From the NCBI RefSeq assembly GCF_001632805.1, contig NZ_CP007220.1, forward strand, positions 4,588,001 to 4,652,000: a stretch of 64,000 nucleotides of DNA, read 5' to 3'. The translations under genes were made by a program, and so were the position numbers. Under the pieces are notes generated by a model. The model had not been told where the DNA came from, did no database searches, and worked only from the letters and a program-made list of their open reading frames with translations. Below are positions 51,868 to 60,893 of the stretch, one piece after another (the stretch's first letter is position 1; each line of letters opens with the position of its first letter). Source of the stretch: Mycobacteroides chelonae CCUG 47445. GTDB lineage: Bacteria; Actinomycetota; Actinomycetes; Mycobacteriales; Mycobacteriaceae.

Positions 51868-53388
51868 ATGGAACGGCTGCGCGAATGGTTTCGGGCCATG
51901 CATGTGCTGGGCCCCCGCTGGACGGTGTTCGTGGCATCGATGGTCGGCATCAATGCCGCCACCCTGCTGTTGCTGTTCTACTTTCTGCGCCATTGGATGC
52001 CGTTCAAACGGCCGGCCGACGACTGGGTCTTCGAGAACGGTCCCCCGCTGTTCTGGCTTCTGTTCGGAGTCATGATCGTCACCAGCGTGGGCTGGGCACT
52101 GCACATGGAACACCGGCTTGCCCGCTGGTACTGCCGAGGCGGGCCGCCCACCGCGTTGGAGTTACGCACCGCGTTGACCGCACCCCTTCAGCAGTCGCTA
52201 CTGCACCTCGGTGGTTGGGCCATCGGCGCGGGAGTGTTCATCGCGGTGGGCGCCATGCACGACTCCAAGTGGACTCTGGCCACCATCATCGGGTGTGTGC
52301 AATCGGCGACGGCCAGCTTCGGCCTCACCTACTTACTCGGTGAGCGCATCCTGCGCCCCATCGCAGCCAAAGCGTTGAGCGCCAGCGAGTTTCACGGACG
52401 ATTCGCCCCCTCTGTATTCGTCCGAGTCCGCCTGAGCTGGTGGATCGGCACACTGGCGCCGGCCATCGGGATCATCGCGTTGTGCGGCATGGCCCTCTGG
52501 AAGCCGGAGGACTTGACCTCCACGCGCGACCTTGCCCTTACCGTCCTGCTTATCGTCTCGACCACCCTGGTCGGCAGTTACGGGCTCGCCCTGCTTACCG
52601 CCGGACAGTTGGCCGACCCGGTGCGCCAGCTGCGCACCGCCATCAGCGATGTGGCGCAGGGTGACTTCGAGGCGCGCGTCGACGTCTACGACGGCAGCGA
52701 GCTGGGCGTCTTGCAGGCCGGATTCAACCGGATGATGCAGGTGGGTGAGGAACGTCGTCAGCTGCGCGAACTATTCGGTAAGCACGTGGGTGCCGACGTG
52801 GCGAGCCAGGCCCTGCAGCTGGGTACCAACCTCGGCGGCGAGAACCGTTATGTCGCAGTGTTCTTCGTCGACATGATCGGTTCGACGTCGATGGCTTCCG
52901 ACCGCGACCCCGAAGAAGTACTCACCATCCTCAACGACTTCTTCCGCATCGTGGTGGAAGTGGTCGACAGCCGCGGCGGCTTCGTCAACAAATTCGTCGG
53001 CGACGAAGCACTATCGGTCTTCGGCGCCCCATTGCACCGCCCGGATGCCACTACCGCCTGCCTCGCGGCGGCCCGAGAACTGCGCGACCGGCTCAACGAG
53101 GATTTCCCCCATCCCTTCGAATTCGCCATCGGGGTCTCGGCCGGACTGGCGGTCGCCGGGAACGTCGGCGCACCCGAACGCTATGAGTACTCGGTGATCG
53201 GCGACCCGGTGAATGAGGCTTCGCGACTCACCGAGCTCGCCAAACACCGGCCCAGCCGCCTGCTCGCCTCCACAAATGCGCTCTATTTCGCCGACCCCGA
53301 TGAACAAAAACACTGGGATCATGGCGACTCTGTGCTGCTCCGGGGCCGCACCAGGGCGACACACCTAGCGTGGCCTGCGGGAACCTGA
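51868..53388 (+). CDS. Membrane-bound class III adenylate/guanylate cyclase with HAMP
   Basis: The product of about 506 residues has six membrane helices, a HAMP segment (LADPVRQLRTAISDVAQGDFEARVDVYDG) and a class III cyclase domain: FVDMIGSTSMA with the first metal Asp, NKFVGDEALSVFGAP with the second, and EYSVIGDPVNEASRL with the ribose/transition-state residues. It should make cAMP in the cytosol in response to a membrane signal; the layout is that of Rv1318c-Rv1320c-type enzymes. Start: GTG 51865 or ATG 51868, no clear ribosome-binding site. Divergent from the hydrolase. Confidence 0.92.
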   Translation: MERLREWFRAMHVLGPRWTVFVASMVGINAATLLLLFYFLRHWMPFKRPADDWVFENGPPLFWLLFGVMIVTSVGWALHMEHRLARWYCRGGPPTALELRTALTAPLQQSLLHLGGWAIGAGVFIAVGAMHDSKWTLATIIGCVQSATASFGLTYLLGERILRPIAAKALSASEFHGRFAPSVFVRVRLSWWIGTLAPAIGIIALCGMALWKPEDLTSTRDLALTVLLIVSTTLVGSYGLALLTAGQLADPVRQLRTAISDVAQGDFEARVDVYDGSELGVLQAGFNRMMQVGEERRQLRELFGKHVGADVASQALQLGTNLGGENRYVAVFFVDMIGSTSMASDRDPEEVLTILNDFFRIVVEVVDSRGGFVNKFVGDEALSVFGAPLHRPDATTACLAAARELRDRLNEDFPHPFEFAIGVSAGLAVAGNVGAPERYEYSVIGDPVNEASRLTELAKHRPSRLLASTNALYFADPDEQKHWDHGDSVLLRGRTRATHLAWPAGT

Positions 53389-53415
53389 AAGAAGTGGCCA
53401 GTCCGCGCCGTTACT

Positions 53416-54624
53416 GTGGTGCCCGTGCCCGATGACCGTGACCCACTCGACGGCGGCTGTACGCCGCCCGAAGGAAGCGGTCCGGCCCAGTGCCCGGACG
53501 ATCCCGAAGCGGATACCGCGCCCCAACCCGTCATCAAGCAGCGGGGAAAGTACTGGTGGATCCGCTGGGCGGTCCTCGTGGTCCTCGCCATCGTGCTCGC
53601 GGTGGAAATCGGATTCGTCTCTGATCAGCTGGCATCGGCCTGGCGCAGCCTCAAGACGGCCAACCCGTGGTGGGTGCTGGCGGCAGCGTTCGCGGCGATG
53701 GCCTCGATGCACAGCTTCGCGCAGATCCAGCGCACGCTGCTGCGTTCGGCGGGCGTGAAGATACGTCAATGGCGCTCTGAGGCCGCTTTCTACGCCGGCA
53801 ACGCGTTGAGCACCACGTTGCCCGGCGGACCCGTGCTCTCGGCCACCTTTATCTATCGGCAGCAGCGGCTCTGGGGGGCGACCCCGGTCGTGGCCTCCTG
53901 GCAGTTAGTGATGTCCGGGGTGCTGCAGGCGGTGGGTTTGGCGATCCTGGGATTGGGCGGGGCGTTCCTGTTGGGTGCCAAAACCAACCCGTTCTCGCTG
54001 ATCTTCAGCATCGGCGGACTGTTGGCCATCTTGCTCTTGGCGCAGGCGGTCGCATCGCGACCGGAGATGCTCGACGGCATCGGCGTGCGAGTCCTTCGCT
54101 GGGTCAACGATGTCCGCGGTAAGCCGCCGATGATGGGGGTGGCGCGCTGGCGCGAGATCCTCAAGCAGATGGAAGCGGTGACGCTGACCCGGCGAGCCCT
54201 CGGCGAGGCGTTCGGCTGGTCGCTGTTCAACTGGATCGCCGATGTGGCGTGCCTGGCCTTCGCGGCCTACGCCGTGGGCAGCCGCCCCTCCCTGGTCGGT
54301 GTCATGGTCGCCTATGCCGCGGCGCGGGCCGCAGGTTCGCTCCCACTCATGCCCGGTGGCCTACTGGTGGTGGAGGCCTTCCTGGTTCCCGGTCTGGTGT
54401 CCTCCGGGATGACCCTGCCCGACGCGATCTCCGCCATGCTCATCTACCGAGCGGTCAGCTGGATCTTCATCTCCGCGATCGGCTGGGTCATCTTCTTCTT
54501 CCTCTTCCGCAACGAGAGCCAGATCGACCCCGACGCCACGCCGAGCCCATCCAAGGAGCCCGAGCCCGGGCCTGACGCCCGTCCCGCCGACCCTCCAAAA
54601 AATTCTTCCGATCCTCCGAAATAA
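53416..54624 (+). CDS. Flippase-like integral membrane protein (lysyl-PG synthetase TM family, Rv0204c homologue)
   Basis: The 402-residue protein has about eight helices of the lysylphosphatidylglycerol-synthetase transmembrane family (PF03706): FYAGNALSTTLPGGPVLSATFIYRQQRLWGA and AYAAARAAGSLPLMPGGLLVVEAFLVPGL are its conserved blocks. It lacks the soluble aminoacyl-transferase domain of MprF, so it more likely translocates a lipid or works with another enzyme. A Pro/Asp-rich cytosolic tail ends it. The gene lies 27 nt after the cyclase, with GTG starts at 53416 and 53425; the exact one is uncertain. Confidence 0.85.
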   Translation: MVPVPDDRDPLDGGCTPPEGSGPAQCPDDPEADTAPQPVIKQRGKYWWIRWAVLVVLAIVLAVEIGFVSDQLASAWRSLKTANPWWVLAAAFAAMASMHSFAQIQRTLLRSAGVKIRQWRSEAAFYAGNALSTTLPGGPVLSATFIYRQQRLWGATPVVASWQLVMSGVLQAVGLAILGLGGAFLLGAKTNPFSLIFSIGGLLAILLLAQAVASRPEMLDGIGVRVLRWVNDVRGKPPMMGVARWREILKQMEAVTLTRRALGEAFGWSLFNWIADVACLAFAAYAVGSRPSLVGVMVAYAAARAAGSLPLMPGGLLVVEAFLVPGLVSSGMTLPDAISAMLIYRAVSWIFISAIGWVIFFFLFRNESQIDPDATPSPSKEPEPGPDARPADPPKNSSDPPK

Positions 54625-54679
54625 AGCGGACTGTGGTCCGGTTGGCATGAATGTCCTACCCCAACTTTGAGGAGCATTC

Positions 54680-55219
54680 ATGACCACCACCACGCCAGTT
54701 CTCGCCCCCGGAACCTGGACCATCGACCCGGTTCACTCAGACATCAGCTTCTCCGTACGCCACCTGGGCGTTTCGAAGGTTCGCGGCTCGTTTACCGACT
54801 TCAGCGGTGACATCACCGTCGCCGAGGACGGCACTCCCTCGGTATCGGCCACCATCAACGTGGCCTCTGTCGACACCCGCAACGACCAGCGCGACGGCCA
54901 CCTGCGTTCGGCCGACTTCTTCGACACCGACAACCACCCCACCGCCACCTACCGGTCCACCTCGGTGCGCGCCGACGGTGACGACTACATCGTCGACGGC
55001 GAACTGACCCTGCACGGCGTCACCCAGCCGGTCTCGCTGAACCTGTCGCTGGAGGGCGTCGGCCACGGAGCACAGGGTGGCGCTGTCGCCGGCTTCGAAG
55101 CCGGCGCCGAGATCAACCGCGGCGACTTCGGCGTCACCGGCGGTGCCGGACTGGTTGGCGAGAAGGTCACACTGACCTTCAACATCGAAGCCGGGCACCC
55201 GGAGGCACCCTCCAACTGA
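54680..55219 (+). CDS. YceI-family lipid-binding protein
   Basis: The 179-residue protein has the lipocalin-like YceI fold, starting GTWTIDPVHSDISFSVRHLGVSKVRGSF and containing RNDQRDGHLRSADFFDTDNHP and VDGELTLHGVTQPVSL. Family members bind polyisoprenoids in a barrel. There is no signal peptide, so it is probably cytosolic here. ATG 54680 is preceded by GAGGAG (54670-54675), a strong start. Ligand unknown; a polyprenyl lipid would fit the nearby flippase-like gene. Confidence 0.93.
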   Translation: MTTTTPVLAPGTWTIDPVHSDISFSVRHLGVSKVRGSFTDFSGDITVAEDGTPSVSATINVASVDTRNDQRDGHLRSADFFDTDNHPTATYRSTSVRADGDDYIVDGELTLHGVTQPVSLNLSLEGVGHGAQGGAVAGFEAGAEINRGDFGVTGGAGLVGEKVTLTFNIEAGHPEAPSN

Positions 55220-55249
55220 CCGCCGCACGGCACCCGCTACGGTCGGGGA

Positions 55250-55651
55250 ATGCCCAGCGCGCAAGAGAATTCGTCGCCCCAAGCGCCGGTGACATCCGTA
55301 CTGCTCTCCCTGGTACTGGATGTCATCGGCGTCTTGGTCTTCTGCACCATCGGCCGGCGCAGCCACGCCGAAGGCATCACGCTGGTGGGTGTGTGGGAGA
55401 CGGCGTGGCCATTCTTGTCGGGCGCCGGAGTCGGTTGGCTGCTGAGCCGTGGTTGGTCGCGTCCGACATCCGTCGCCCACACCGGCATCGCGGTGTGGGT
55501 CTGCACGGTGCTGTTCGGGATGATCTTGCGCCGCCTGAGCAACCAGGGCGTGGCGTTCAGCTTTGTCATCGTCGCCTCGCTGGTGACTGCCCTATTTCTG
55601 CTGGGATGGCGCGTCATCGCGAACCGGCTTGTCGGAACAGCCCGCAGCTGA
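55250..55651 (+). CDS. DUF3054 membrane protein
   Basis: The 133-residue protein has four membrane helices and the DUF3054 pattern LVLDVIGVLVFCTIGRRSHAEG with the conserved DxxxVxxFxxxGRRxH motif, then WPFLSGAGVGWLLSRGW. No function is known for the family. It follows yceI after 30 nt and is probably on the same transcript. Confidence 0.88.
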   Translation: MPSAQENSSPQAPVTSVLLSLVLDVIGVLVFCTIGRRSHAEGITLVGVWETAWPFLSGAGVGWLLSRGWSRPTSVAHTGIAVWVCTVLFGMILRRLSNQGVAFSFVIVASLVTALFLLGWRVIANRLVGTARS

Positions 55652-55728
55652 TCAATAAATAGCGAGCCGCCGTCAGGATCTCGTCAACGCGCTTGGATAC
55701 ACGGCCGGCGCCCCCGCAAGCTGGCTGT

Positions 55729-55854
55729 ATGGAAGGTCTCGCCGCCGTGCTGGTGCCCCTCGCCGGTTATGCCGTAGTGCTGCTGTCGGTGCGGTATCTC
55801 AACCGCCACGATGACATCTCCCCCGCGGCGGGCCCGGAAGCCCTGACCCACTAA
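55729..55854 (+). CDS. Small single-pass membrane protein, 41 residues
   Basis: A short frame, MEGLAAVLVPLAGYAVVLLS and a polar tail ending PEALTH, encodes one membrane helix. It lies between DUF3054 and the repeat element and has codon use like neighbours, but no clear ribosome-binding site is seen, so it remains tentative. Gene-number spacing recalled for M. abscessus leaves room for one such small gene here. Confidence 0.4.
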   Translation: MEGLAAVLVPLAGYAVVLLSVRYLNRHDDISPAAGPEALTH

Positions 55855-55866
55855 CCCCCCAAACAC

Positions 55867-55922
55867 CGAGTGCGAGCCTCGCGCGGATATCTCCAGGGAA
55901 ATCCGCGCCAGACTCGCACTCG
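55867..55922. repeat. Dispersed palindromic repeat, copy 2
   Basis: Arms 55867-55888 and 55901-55922 pair at 20 of 22 positions around a 12-nt loop. The element sits between the convergent ends of the 41-residue frame (55854) and the hemophore gene (55939). Its left arm from 55871 shares 20 of 22 nt with copy 1 at 21491. Could double as a bidirectional terminator. Confidence 0.75.
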
Positions 55923-55938
55923 AATGACGTATGTGCCC

Positions 55939-56685
55939 TTAGACGCGCGGACCGGGGGCGGGACCTGTGCCCACCGGGCCGGCCGGAGCCGGAGCGGTGG
56001 CGGCAGGAGCCGGTCCGGGCGCGGGACCGGGGCCCTGCGGGAAGCTGGCAGCCGGTGCCTGGTTCTGAATCGCGGACTGCACTGCCGGGTTCTGCACGAG
56101 AGCCTGTGCGGCCGGGTTCTGCGCCACCTGCTGTGCTGCCGGGTTCTGCGACAGCGCGGTCAGCAGCGCGGGGTTGACGCCCATCGCGGCCGGGTTCAGT
56201 CCGCCACCGTTGACCACCTGGGCCAGGTCCAGGGGCAGACCGCACTTGGTGCGCAGGTCATTGAGCGGTGCGGCGATGCCGCCGAGCGAACCGGCCACAT
56301 CAGGCCGCGACACCAGATAACTCTGCGTCTTCGCGGCGATCTGGTCCTGCGGGGCGGCCTTGATCTCGGTGAAGGCCGCGTCCACATCCGGATGCTGCTC
56401 CAGGTAGCCCGCAGCGTTCTGCACCACGTTGCCGACGGTCTTGGTCATCTTGCTGGCCTGGCATCCGTCCGGCGTGGGTGTGGCCGGAGTCACCGTCGCC
56501 GCAGCGGGTGCGGCGGCGTTCGGGGCGGGTGCCGGTGCGACGGGAGCCGCCGGAGCCGGGGCGGGGACCGGGGGGATTGGTTCGGCCGCGGCAATCGGTG
56601 CCAGGGCGCTCATCGCGAGCCCGCCAGCGAGAACACCTGCGCTCAGCAAGCCGTAGGCCGTGCGCCGCGAGGTTGTGGCTGACAT
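55939..56685 (-). CDS. Exported hemophore-type heme-binding protein (Rv0203-like) with NPAAQ repeats
   Basis: The 248-residue precursor has a signal peptide (SRRTAYGLLSAGVLAGGLAM, cut after AAA-EP), a Pro/Ala-rich segment, the helical mycobacterial heme-binding domain starting at DGCQASKMTKTVGNVVQNAA and ending at a second Cys in LRTKCGLPLDL, and then a C-terminal region of short repeats (LSQNPAAQQVAQNPAAQALV). Rv0203 carries heme to MmpL3 and MmpL11 in M. tuberculosis; here the gene is divergent from mmpL11. The Pro/Ala flanks and the NPAAQ repeats make it longer than Rv0203. Start ATG 56685 is set by AGGAGG. Confidence 0.82.
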   Translation of the reverse strand: MSATTSRRTAYGLLSAGVLAGGLAMSALAPIAAAEPIPPVPAPAPAAPVAPAPAPNAAAPAAATVTPATPTPDGCQASKMTKTVGNVVQNAAGYLEQHPDVDAAFTEIKAAPQDQIAAKTQSYLVSRPDVAGSLGGIAAPLNDLRTKCGLPLDLAQVVNGGGLNPAAMGVNPALLTALSQNPAAQQVAQNPAAQALVQNPAVQSAIQNQAPAASFPQGPGPAPGPAPAATAPAPAGPVGTGPAPGPRV

Positions 56686-57026
56686 GACATTCCTCCTACT
56701 TGGTTGGGGGATTACAGCCAACGTATCGAAATTCGGCGCCATTTCGAAACACGCACGCGCGTAGTGACCAGAGCGTTACCCACTCTTTATCGTCGGCCAG
56801 ATTCTGAATTTCAAGATCCTATTTTTGGATCAGCACAACGTTGCCAGGGAGCGCGAAAAGCATGTCCAGCCACCACTGGTTTTTCGCCAAGGCAGGTTGT
56901 TAGTAAACGTGTCATCGCAGGTTGCCGGGATATATACAGACAGGGGGCGAGGTTGGTCGCGTTGCTGTAGCATCACGACCACGCCACAGGAGACTGCGTG
57001 CGTCACACCGAACGACAGGAACCATC
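56686..57026. other. Divergent control region between hemophore and mmpL11
   Basis: No gene is seen in these 341 nt. The region is AT-rich compared with its surroundings. GATCC (56815-56819) and GGATC (56827-56831) form a short hairpin around a T-rich loop, and GATATATACAG (56930-56940) offers a possible mmpL11 -10. I found no sequence close to the IdeR iron box, although a heme-uptake pair might be iron-regulated. Confidence 0.5.
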
Positions 57027-59813
57027 GTGCAGTCAGTCATGATGCGCACCAGCGACTACCTTCGCAGGTATCGGTGGTTGACGGTCGCTGTCTGGCTGAT
57101 TCTTATTGCCTCCGCGGTGGGCCTGGTGGCCAGTCATGGAGAAAAGCTCACCGGTGGTGGTTTCGAGGTCGCCGGTTCACAGTCGCTGAAGGTGCACGAC
57201 GCGATGGAGACCGGGTTCCGTGATCACGGCGCCTCCCCGCTGGCGCTGGTCGCCGCGCCCCGGCCCGATGCGACCGTCGCCGATATGACCGCCGCCGTCG
57301 ACTACCTCAAGCAGGTGGCGGCGCAGATCCCTCAGGTTTCGGTCGAGCCCATCCCCCCACAGCTGACCCCGCAGCCGGATCGTCCGTTCGTCGTGACCCT
57401 GCGGATCGGCTTCGATAACACCGGCGCGACCGACATCGCCAAGGACCTTCGCAAGAAGATAGGTGTGCACGGCGGCGAGCCCGGGCAGATCGCCGGGGGC
57501 CGGGTATCCCTCTATGTCATCGGCCAAGGTGCGCTGGGCGCCGCGATGACCGAACAGATCGCCGGGGACATCAAGCAGGCCGAGAAGTGGAACATCCCGG
57601 TCATCCTGATCGTGCTGATCGCCGCATTCGGCTCCCTGGCCGCGGCCTCGCTGCCCCTGCTCCTGGGCCTGTGCACGGTCGCATTGAGTGTCGCGATCGT
57701 CCTCGCGCTGTCGAACATCACCACTATCTCGGTATTCGCCCTGCCGACGGTGACCATGATCGGCCTCGCCGTCGCGGTGGACTACTCCCTTTTCATCCTC
57801 ATGCGATACCGCGAGGAGCTGAACTCGGGGAAGAACCGGCAGGAGGCGATCGCCGCGGCCATGGCCACCTCCGGGCTCACCGTCACATTCTCCGGCCTGA
57901 CGGTGATCGCCGCACTTACGGGCATCTACTTGATCGGAACCCCCGCGTTGGCATCGATGGCCTCCGGCGCCATCATCGTCGTCGCGATCGCCGTTCTCAG
58001 CTCCACCACTCTGATGCCCGCGCTGCTCGCCATCTTCGGTAAGGCCGCGGCCAACCAGTCCCGACTCCTGCGTGCCTCACCGCTGCGCAAGCATTCAATT
58101 CCATTCTGGCGCAAGTGGACCCAAGAGGTCATGCGCAGGCCCTGGCTATCCGCGCTGGGCGCTTCGATTTTCCTGCTCGCACTGGCCGCACCGAGCCTGC
58201 ATATGCAAGTCTCCAATAGCATGTTGCGCCAATTCGATTCGTCGCATGAGATCCGCCGGGGCATCGACGCTGCGGCCGTCGCGATGGGACCAGGTGCGCT
58301 CGGACCGGTGCAGATACTGCTCACCTTCGACGGCAACGCGCAAGATCCTCAGCATGCGCAAGCCCTTGAGAACGCGAAGGAGACAATCGCGCAGGCCCCC
58401 AACATCGCGCGGGTCACCGATCCGATCTTTTCCACGGGTGGGCATGACGCGCTGATCTCGGCAGTGCTGTCGGTAGACCCCGAGGCAAACGCCGCCCGCG
58501 ACACCGTCAGCTGGCTACGCACGAATGTGCCCGACGCACTCAAGAATTCGGGTGCCGATATCAGCGTCGGCGGGCCTACCGCGTTGCTGTTCGACTACGA
58601 CAACAGGGTGGAACACGCACTGTTGGGAGTGTTCGCTTTCGTCTGTGTCCTCGCATTCGTCATGCTGCTGGCCACGCTGCGTTCACCGGTGCTGGCGCTC
58701 AAGGGTGTGGTGATGACGGTGCTCTCGGTCGCCGCCGCCTACGGCAGCCTGGTGATCGTCTTCCAATGGGGATGGCTGGAATTCCTGGGCTTCCACAAGG
58801 CCAACATCGACAGCAGCATCCCGCCGTTAGCGCTCGCACTGACCTTCGGTCTCACCATGGACTACGAGATCTTCCTGCTGGCACGCGTGCGCGAGCGCTA
58901 TCTGCGCACCGGTGATTGCGCCGACGCGGTCTCGTTCGGCGTACGGACAAGCGCGCGCACCATCACCAGCGCGGCGCTGATCATGATCGCGGTGTTCATC
59001 GGATTTGCGTTCGCCGGAATGCCGTTGGTCGCACAGCTGGGCGTCGCGTGTGCGGTGGCCATCGCCGTCGATGCGACGGTAGTGCGCTTGGTGCTGGTAC
59101 CGGCGCTGATGGCGATGTTCAACCAGCGCAACTGGTGGCTTCCGGGTTGGCTGGATCGGGTACTGCCCACTGTGGATTTCGAAACCCCGTGTGTCGACGA
59201 GCTTCCGGGCCCGCATACCGAGAGCGCGCTGCGACTTCAGGGATCCGGGCTCGAGGAACCGCGTATTGATTACCACGCCATCGCTGTCTCGGCGGCCCGG
59301 CTCAAGCGACTCGCCGATGGCGGCACCGTCACCGCACCCGACGCCCAGTCGGTGCTCGTGGACCGCTGGCGTGACAACTTGACTGTGGCGCTGGAGGCAC
59401 TGCAGGCCGGCAAAAACGGAACCGATGCCGACACCGTCGCCATGCCAGGCCCCCTCTCACGGGTGACACCGGTCGAAATCACCCAGGTAAAGCTGCCGAC
59501 AGGGCAAAAGTGTGTGGTGCCCACCGACGCTGAAGCACTGCGCATGCAAGGACTGTTGTTGATGCGCCGCAACGCCGAACGCGATTACACCGAGTTCGCC
59601 CGGCTCGCTTCGCTGATGGAACCGCAGACCGCGGCAAAGGTCCTCGCCGGTCTCGATCAGCATTACTGTGTACAGTCCAATCAGAGGTGGGTTTCCAGTC
59701 AGCTGGTGCGACGGCTCGCTGACCCGAAGCCCGGTGACGGCTCAATGGAATGCCCCACGGTGCGCAGGCAGTGCCTGTCCGTGGCGGTGGCGATGTTGGA
59801 GGATGCGAGGTGA
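57027..59813 (+). CDS. mmpL11: RND lipid transporter MmpL11
   Basis: The 928-residue protein matches MmpL11, with LTGGGFEVAGSQSLKVHD after the first helix, two Asp-Tyr relay sites (AVAVDYSLFILMRYREEL and GLTMDYEIFLLARVRERYL) and twelve helices. MmpL11 exports monomeromycolyl-diacylglycerol and mycolate wax esters and contributes to heme acquisition in M. tuberculosis. The GTG at 57027 has AGGA 6 nt upstream; homologues start at or near the two Met codons at 57039. A cytosolic tail of about 210 residues follows the last helix, with no Pro repeats. It overlaps the next gene by 4 nt. Confidence 0.94.
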   Translation: MQSVMMRTSDYLRRYRWLTVAVWLILIASAVGLVASHGEKLTGGGFEVAGSQSLKVHDAMETGFRDHGASPLALVAAPRPDATVADMTAAVDYLKQVAAQIPQVSVEPIPPQLTPQPDRPFVVTLRIGFDNTGATDIAKDLRKKIGVHGGEPGQIAGGRVSLYVIGQGALGAAMTEQIAGDIKQAEKWNIPVILIVLIAAFGSLAAASLPLLLGLCTVALSVAIVLALSNITTISVFALPTVTMIGLAVAVDYSLFILMRYREELNSGKNRQEAIAAAMATSGLTVTFSGLTVIAALTGIYLIGTPALASMASGAIIVVAIAVLSSTTLMPALLAIFGKAAANQSRLLRASPLRKHSIPFWRKWTQEVMRRPWLSALGASIFLLALAAPSLHMQVSNSMLRQFDSSHEIRRGIDAAAVAMGPGALGPVQILLTFDGNAQDPQHAQALENAKETIAQAPNIARVTDPIFSTGGHDALISAVLSVDPEANAARDTVSWLRTNVPDALKNSGADISVGGPTALLFDYDNRVEHALLGVFAFVCVLAFVMLLATLRSPVLALKGVVMTVLSVAAAYGSLVIVFQWGWLEFLGFHKANIDSSIPPLALALTFGLTMDYEIFLLARVRERYLRTGDCADAVSFGVRTSARTITSAALIMIAVFIGFAFAGMPLVAQLGVACAVAIAVDATVVRLVLVPALMAMFNQRNWWLPGWLDRVLPTVDFETPCVDELPGPHTESALRLQGSGLEEPRIDYHAIAVSAARLKRLADGGTVTAPDAQSVLVDRWRDNLTVALEALQAGKNGTDADTVAMPGPLSRVTPVEITQVKLPTGQKCVVPTDAEALRMQGLLLMRRNAERDYTEFARLASLMEPQTAAKVLAGLDQHYCVQSNQRWVSSQLVRRLADPKPGDGSMECPTVRRQCLSVAVAMLEDAR

Positions 59814-60340
59814 CGGTCACGAGCGACGCTCCAGCCGTCTCACCCGAAGTGCCCGACGAGCCTTCGGGTTCCGGTGACATCGGCTCCAATTCCGCTCACA
59901 CCGAGCAGCCGGGGCGCAGTGACAAGCCGGTCACCCACTGGACCACCTCCGAGATACTCGATGCCCTGCAAAGTGGCGACCTTTCCGATTGGCAGGCGAT
60001 CGTCCACGCGCTCAAGCGCGATCCGTTCGGACGAACCGCACGCCAGGTAGAGGAAGTCGTGGGCGCCGATGAGCTCTACGGCATTTCGACCGTGCTGCAA
60101 GAAGTCCTCACCCGGGCGCGCGACAACCTTGCCGAAGCCGAACAACGAGAAGCAGCCAACGAGATCAACCTGCTGTTCGAGGCATCCGGTCTGCGCCAGG
60201 CCGAGTTTGCTTCCCGCATAGGTGTTTCAAGTGGCGAACTCTCCTCGTACCTGGCGGGCACAACCAGCCCCTCGGTCGCGATGCTGGTGCGGATGCGCCG
60301 GGTCGCCCGGCGGTTCGGGCGCACCCGTCCCCGCGGATAG
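59810..60340 (+). CDS. XRE-type helix-turn-helix protein (Rv0201c homologue)
   Basis: The 176-residue protein starts at GTG 59810, overlapping the mmpL11 stop (GTGA). It has a disordered acidic N-terminus, a helical middle (TTSEILDALQSGDLSDWQAIVHAL) and a C-terminal XRE-type helix-turn-helix (LRQAEFASRIGVSSGELSSYLAGTTSPSVAMLVRM). The coupling to mmpL11 and conservation as Rv0201c suggest it regulates envelope-lipid or heme genes, which is inference. Confidence 0.85.
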   Translation: MTVTSDAPAVSPEVPDEPSGSGDIGSNSAHTEQPGRSDKPVTHWTTSEILDALQSGDLSDWQAIVHALKRDPFGRTARQVEEVVGADELYGISTVLQEVLTRARDNLAEAEQREAANEINLLFEASGLRQAEFASRIGVSSGELSSYLAGTTSPSVAMLVRMRRVARRFGRTRPRG

Positions 60341-60449
60341 CCGCCAGGCACATCGCGTTACATCCGGGTACCTGCGTAACCAATGTCAGTTCCCTGAGAG
60401 CTGTCCGATCGTTATGGCAGCCCGCCTGAAATCGGCCTAACCTCGTGCC

Positions 60450-60893
60450 ATGACCGACGAGACGAAAACCGACGAACCTACCGGCGCCATTTCGACGGCC
60501 GCGCCCCCGCCCGCACCGACGGCTCATGCGGGAGCTCCGAAGCCTCCCCCCACCAATGTCGGCTGGGCAGTGGCCTCCATTGTCTTCTTCTGGCCGTTGG
60601 CGTTCAGCGCATTTACCAATGCATTGAACGTCACCCAGTACTGGCTCACTGGCCAGTACGACCGCGCGCAGGAATCCTCGGACCGCGCCAAGCTCCTCGG
60701 CAAGATCGCCTTGCTGACCGGCCTGGTACTGCTGTTCCTGTTCATCGCCTTCCGTATCGCATGCGCCATTTGGTGGCACACGCATGGTGGCGGCGGTGGC
60801 GGTTGGGGGCACCACGGCGGCTGGCATCGCACCTGGGATGACGACGGATGGAACGGCCCAGGCCCGATGGGCCGTCCCGGTCGCGACAACTAG
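60450..60893 (+). CDS. CD225/dispanin-type two-helix membrane protein with His/Trp/Gly tail
   Basis: This 147-residue protein has a Pro-rich N-terminus and the CD225 pattern: VGWAVASIVFFWPLAFSAFTNALNV, then a loop ending DRAKLLGKIALLTGLVLLF. The tail is peculiar: TWWHTHGG-type residues (IWWHTHGGGGGGWGHHGGWH) give a cluster of six His and several Trp in 35 residues that could bind metal. Bacterial CD225 proteins lack known function. Its stop abuts the stop of eis on the other strand. Confidence 0.78.
   Translation: MTDETKTDEPTGAISTAAPPPAPTAHAGAPKPPPTNVGWAVASIVFFWPLAFSAFTNALNVTQYWLTGQYDRAQESSDRAKLLGKIALLTGLVLLFLFIAFRIACAIWWHTHGGGGGGWGHHGGWHRTWDDDGWNGPGPMGRPGRDN

Noticed and set aside
56686..57026. 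IdeR iron box between hemophore and mmpL11
   Set aside because: I looked for the TTAGGTTAG-type dyad and found none, only a short GATCC hairpin.
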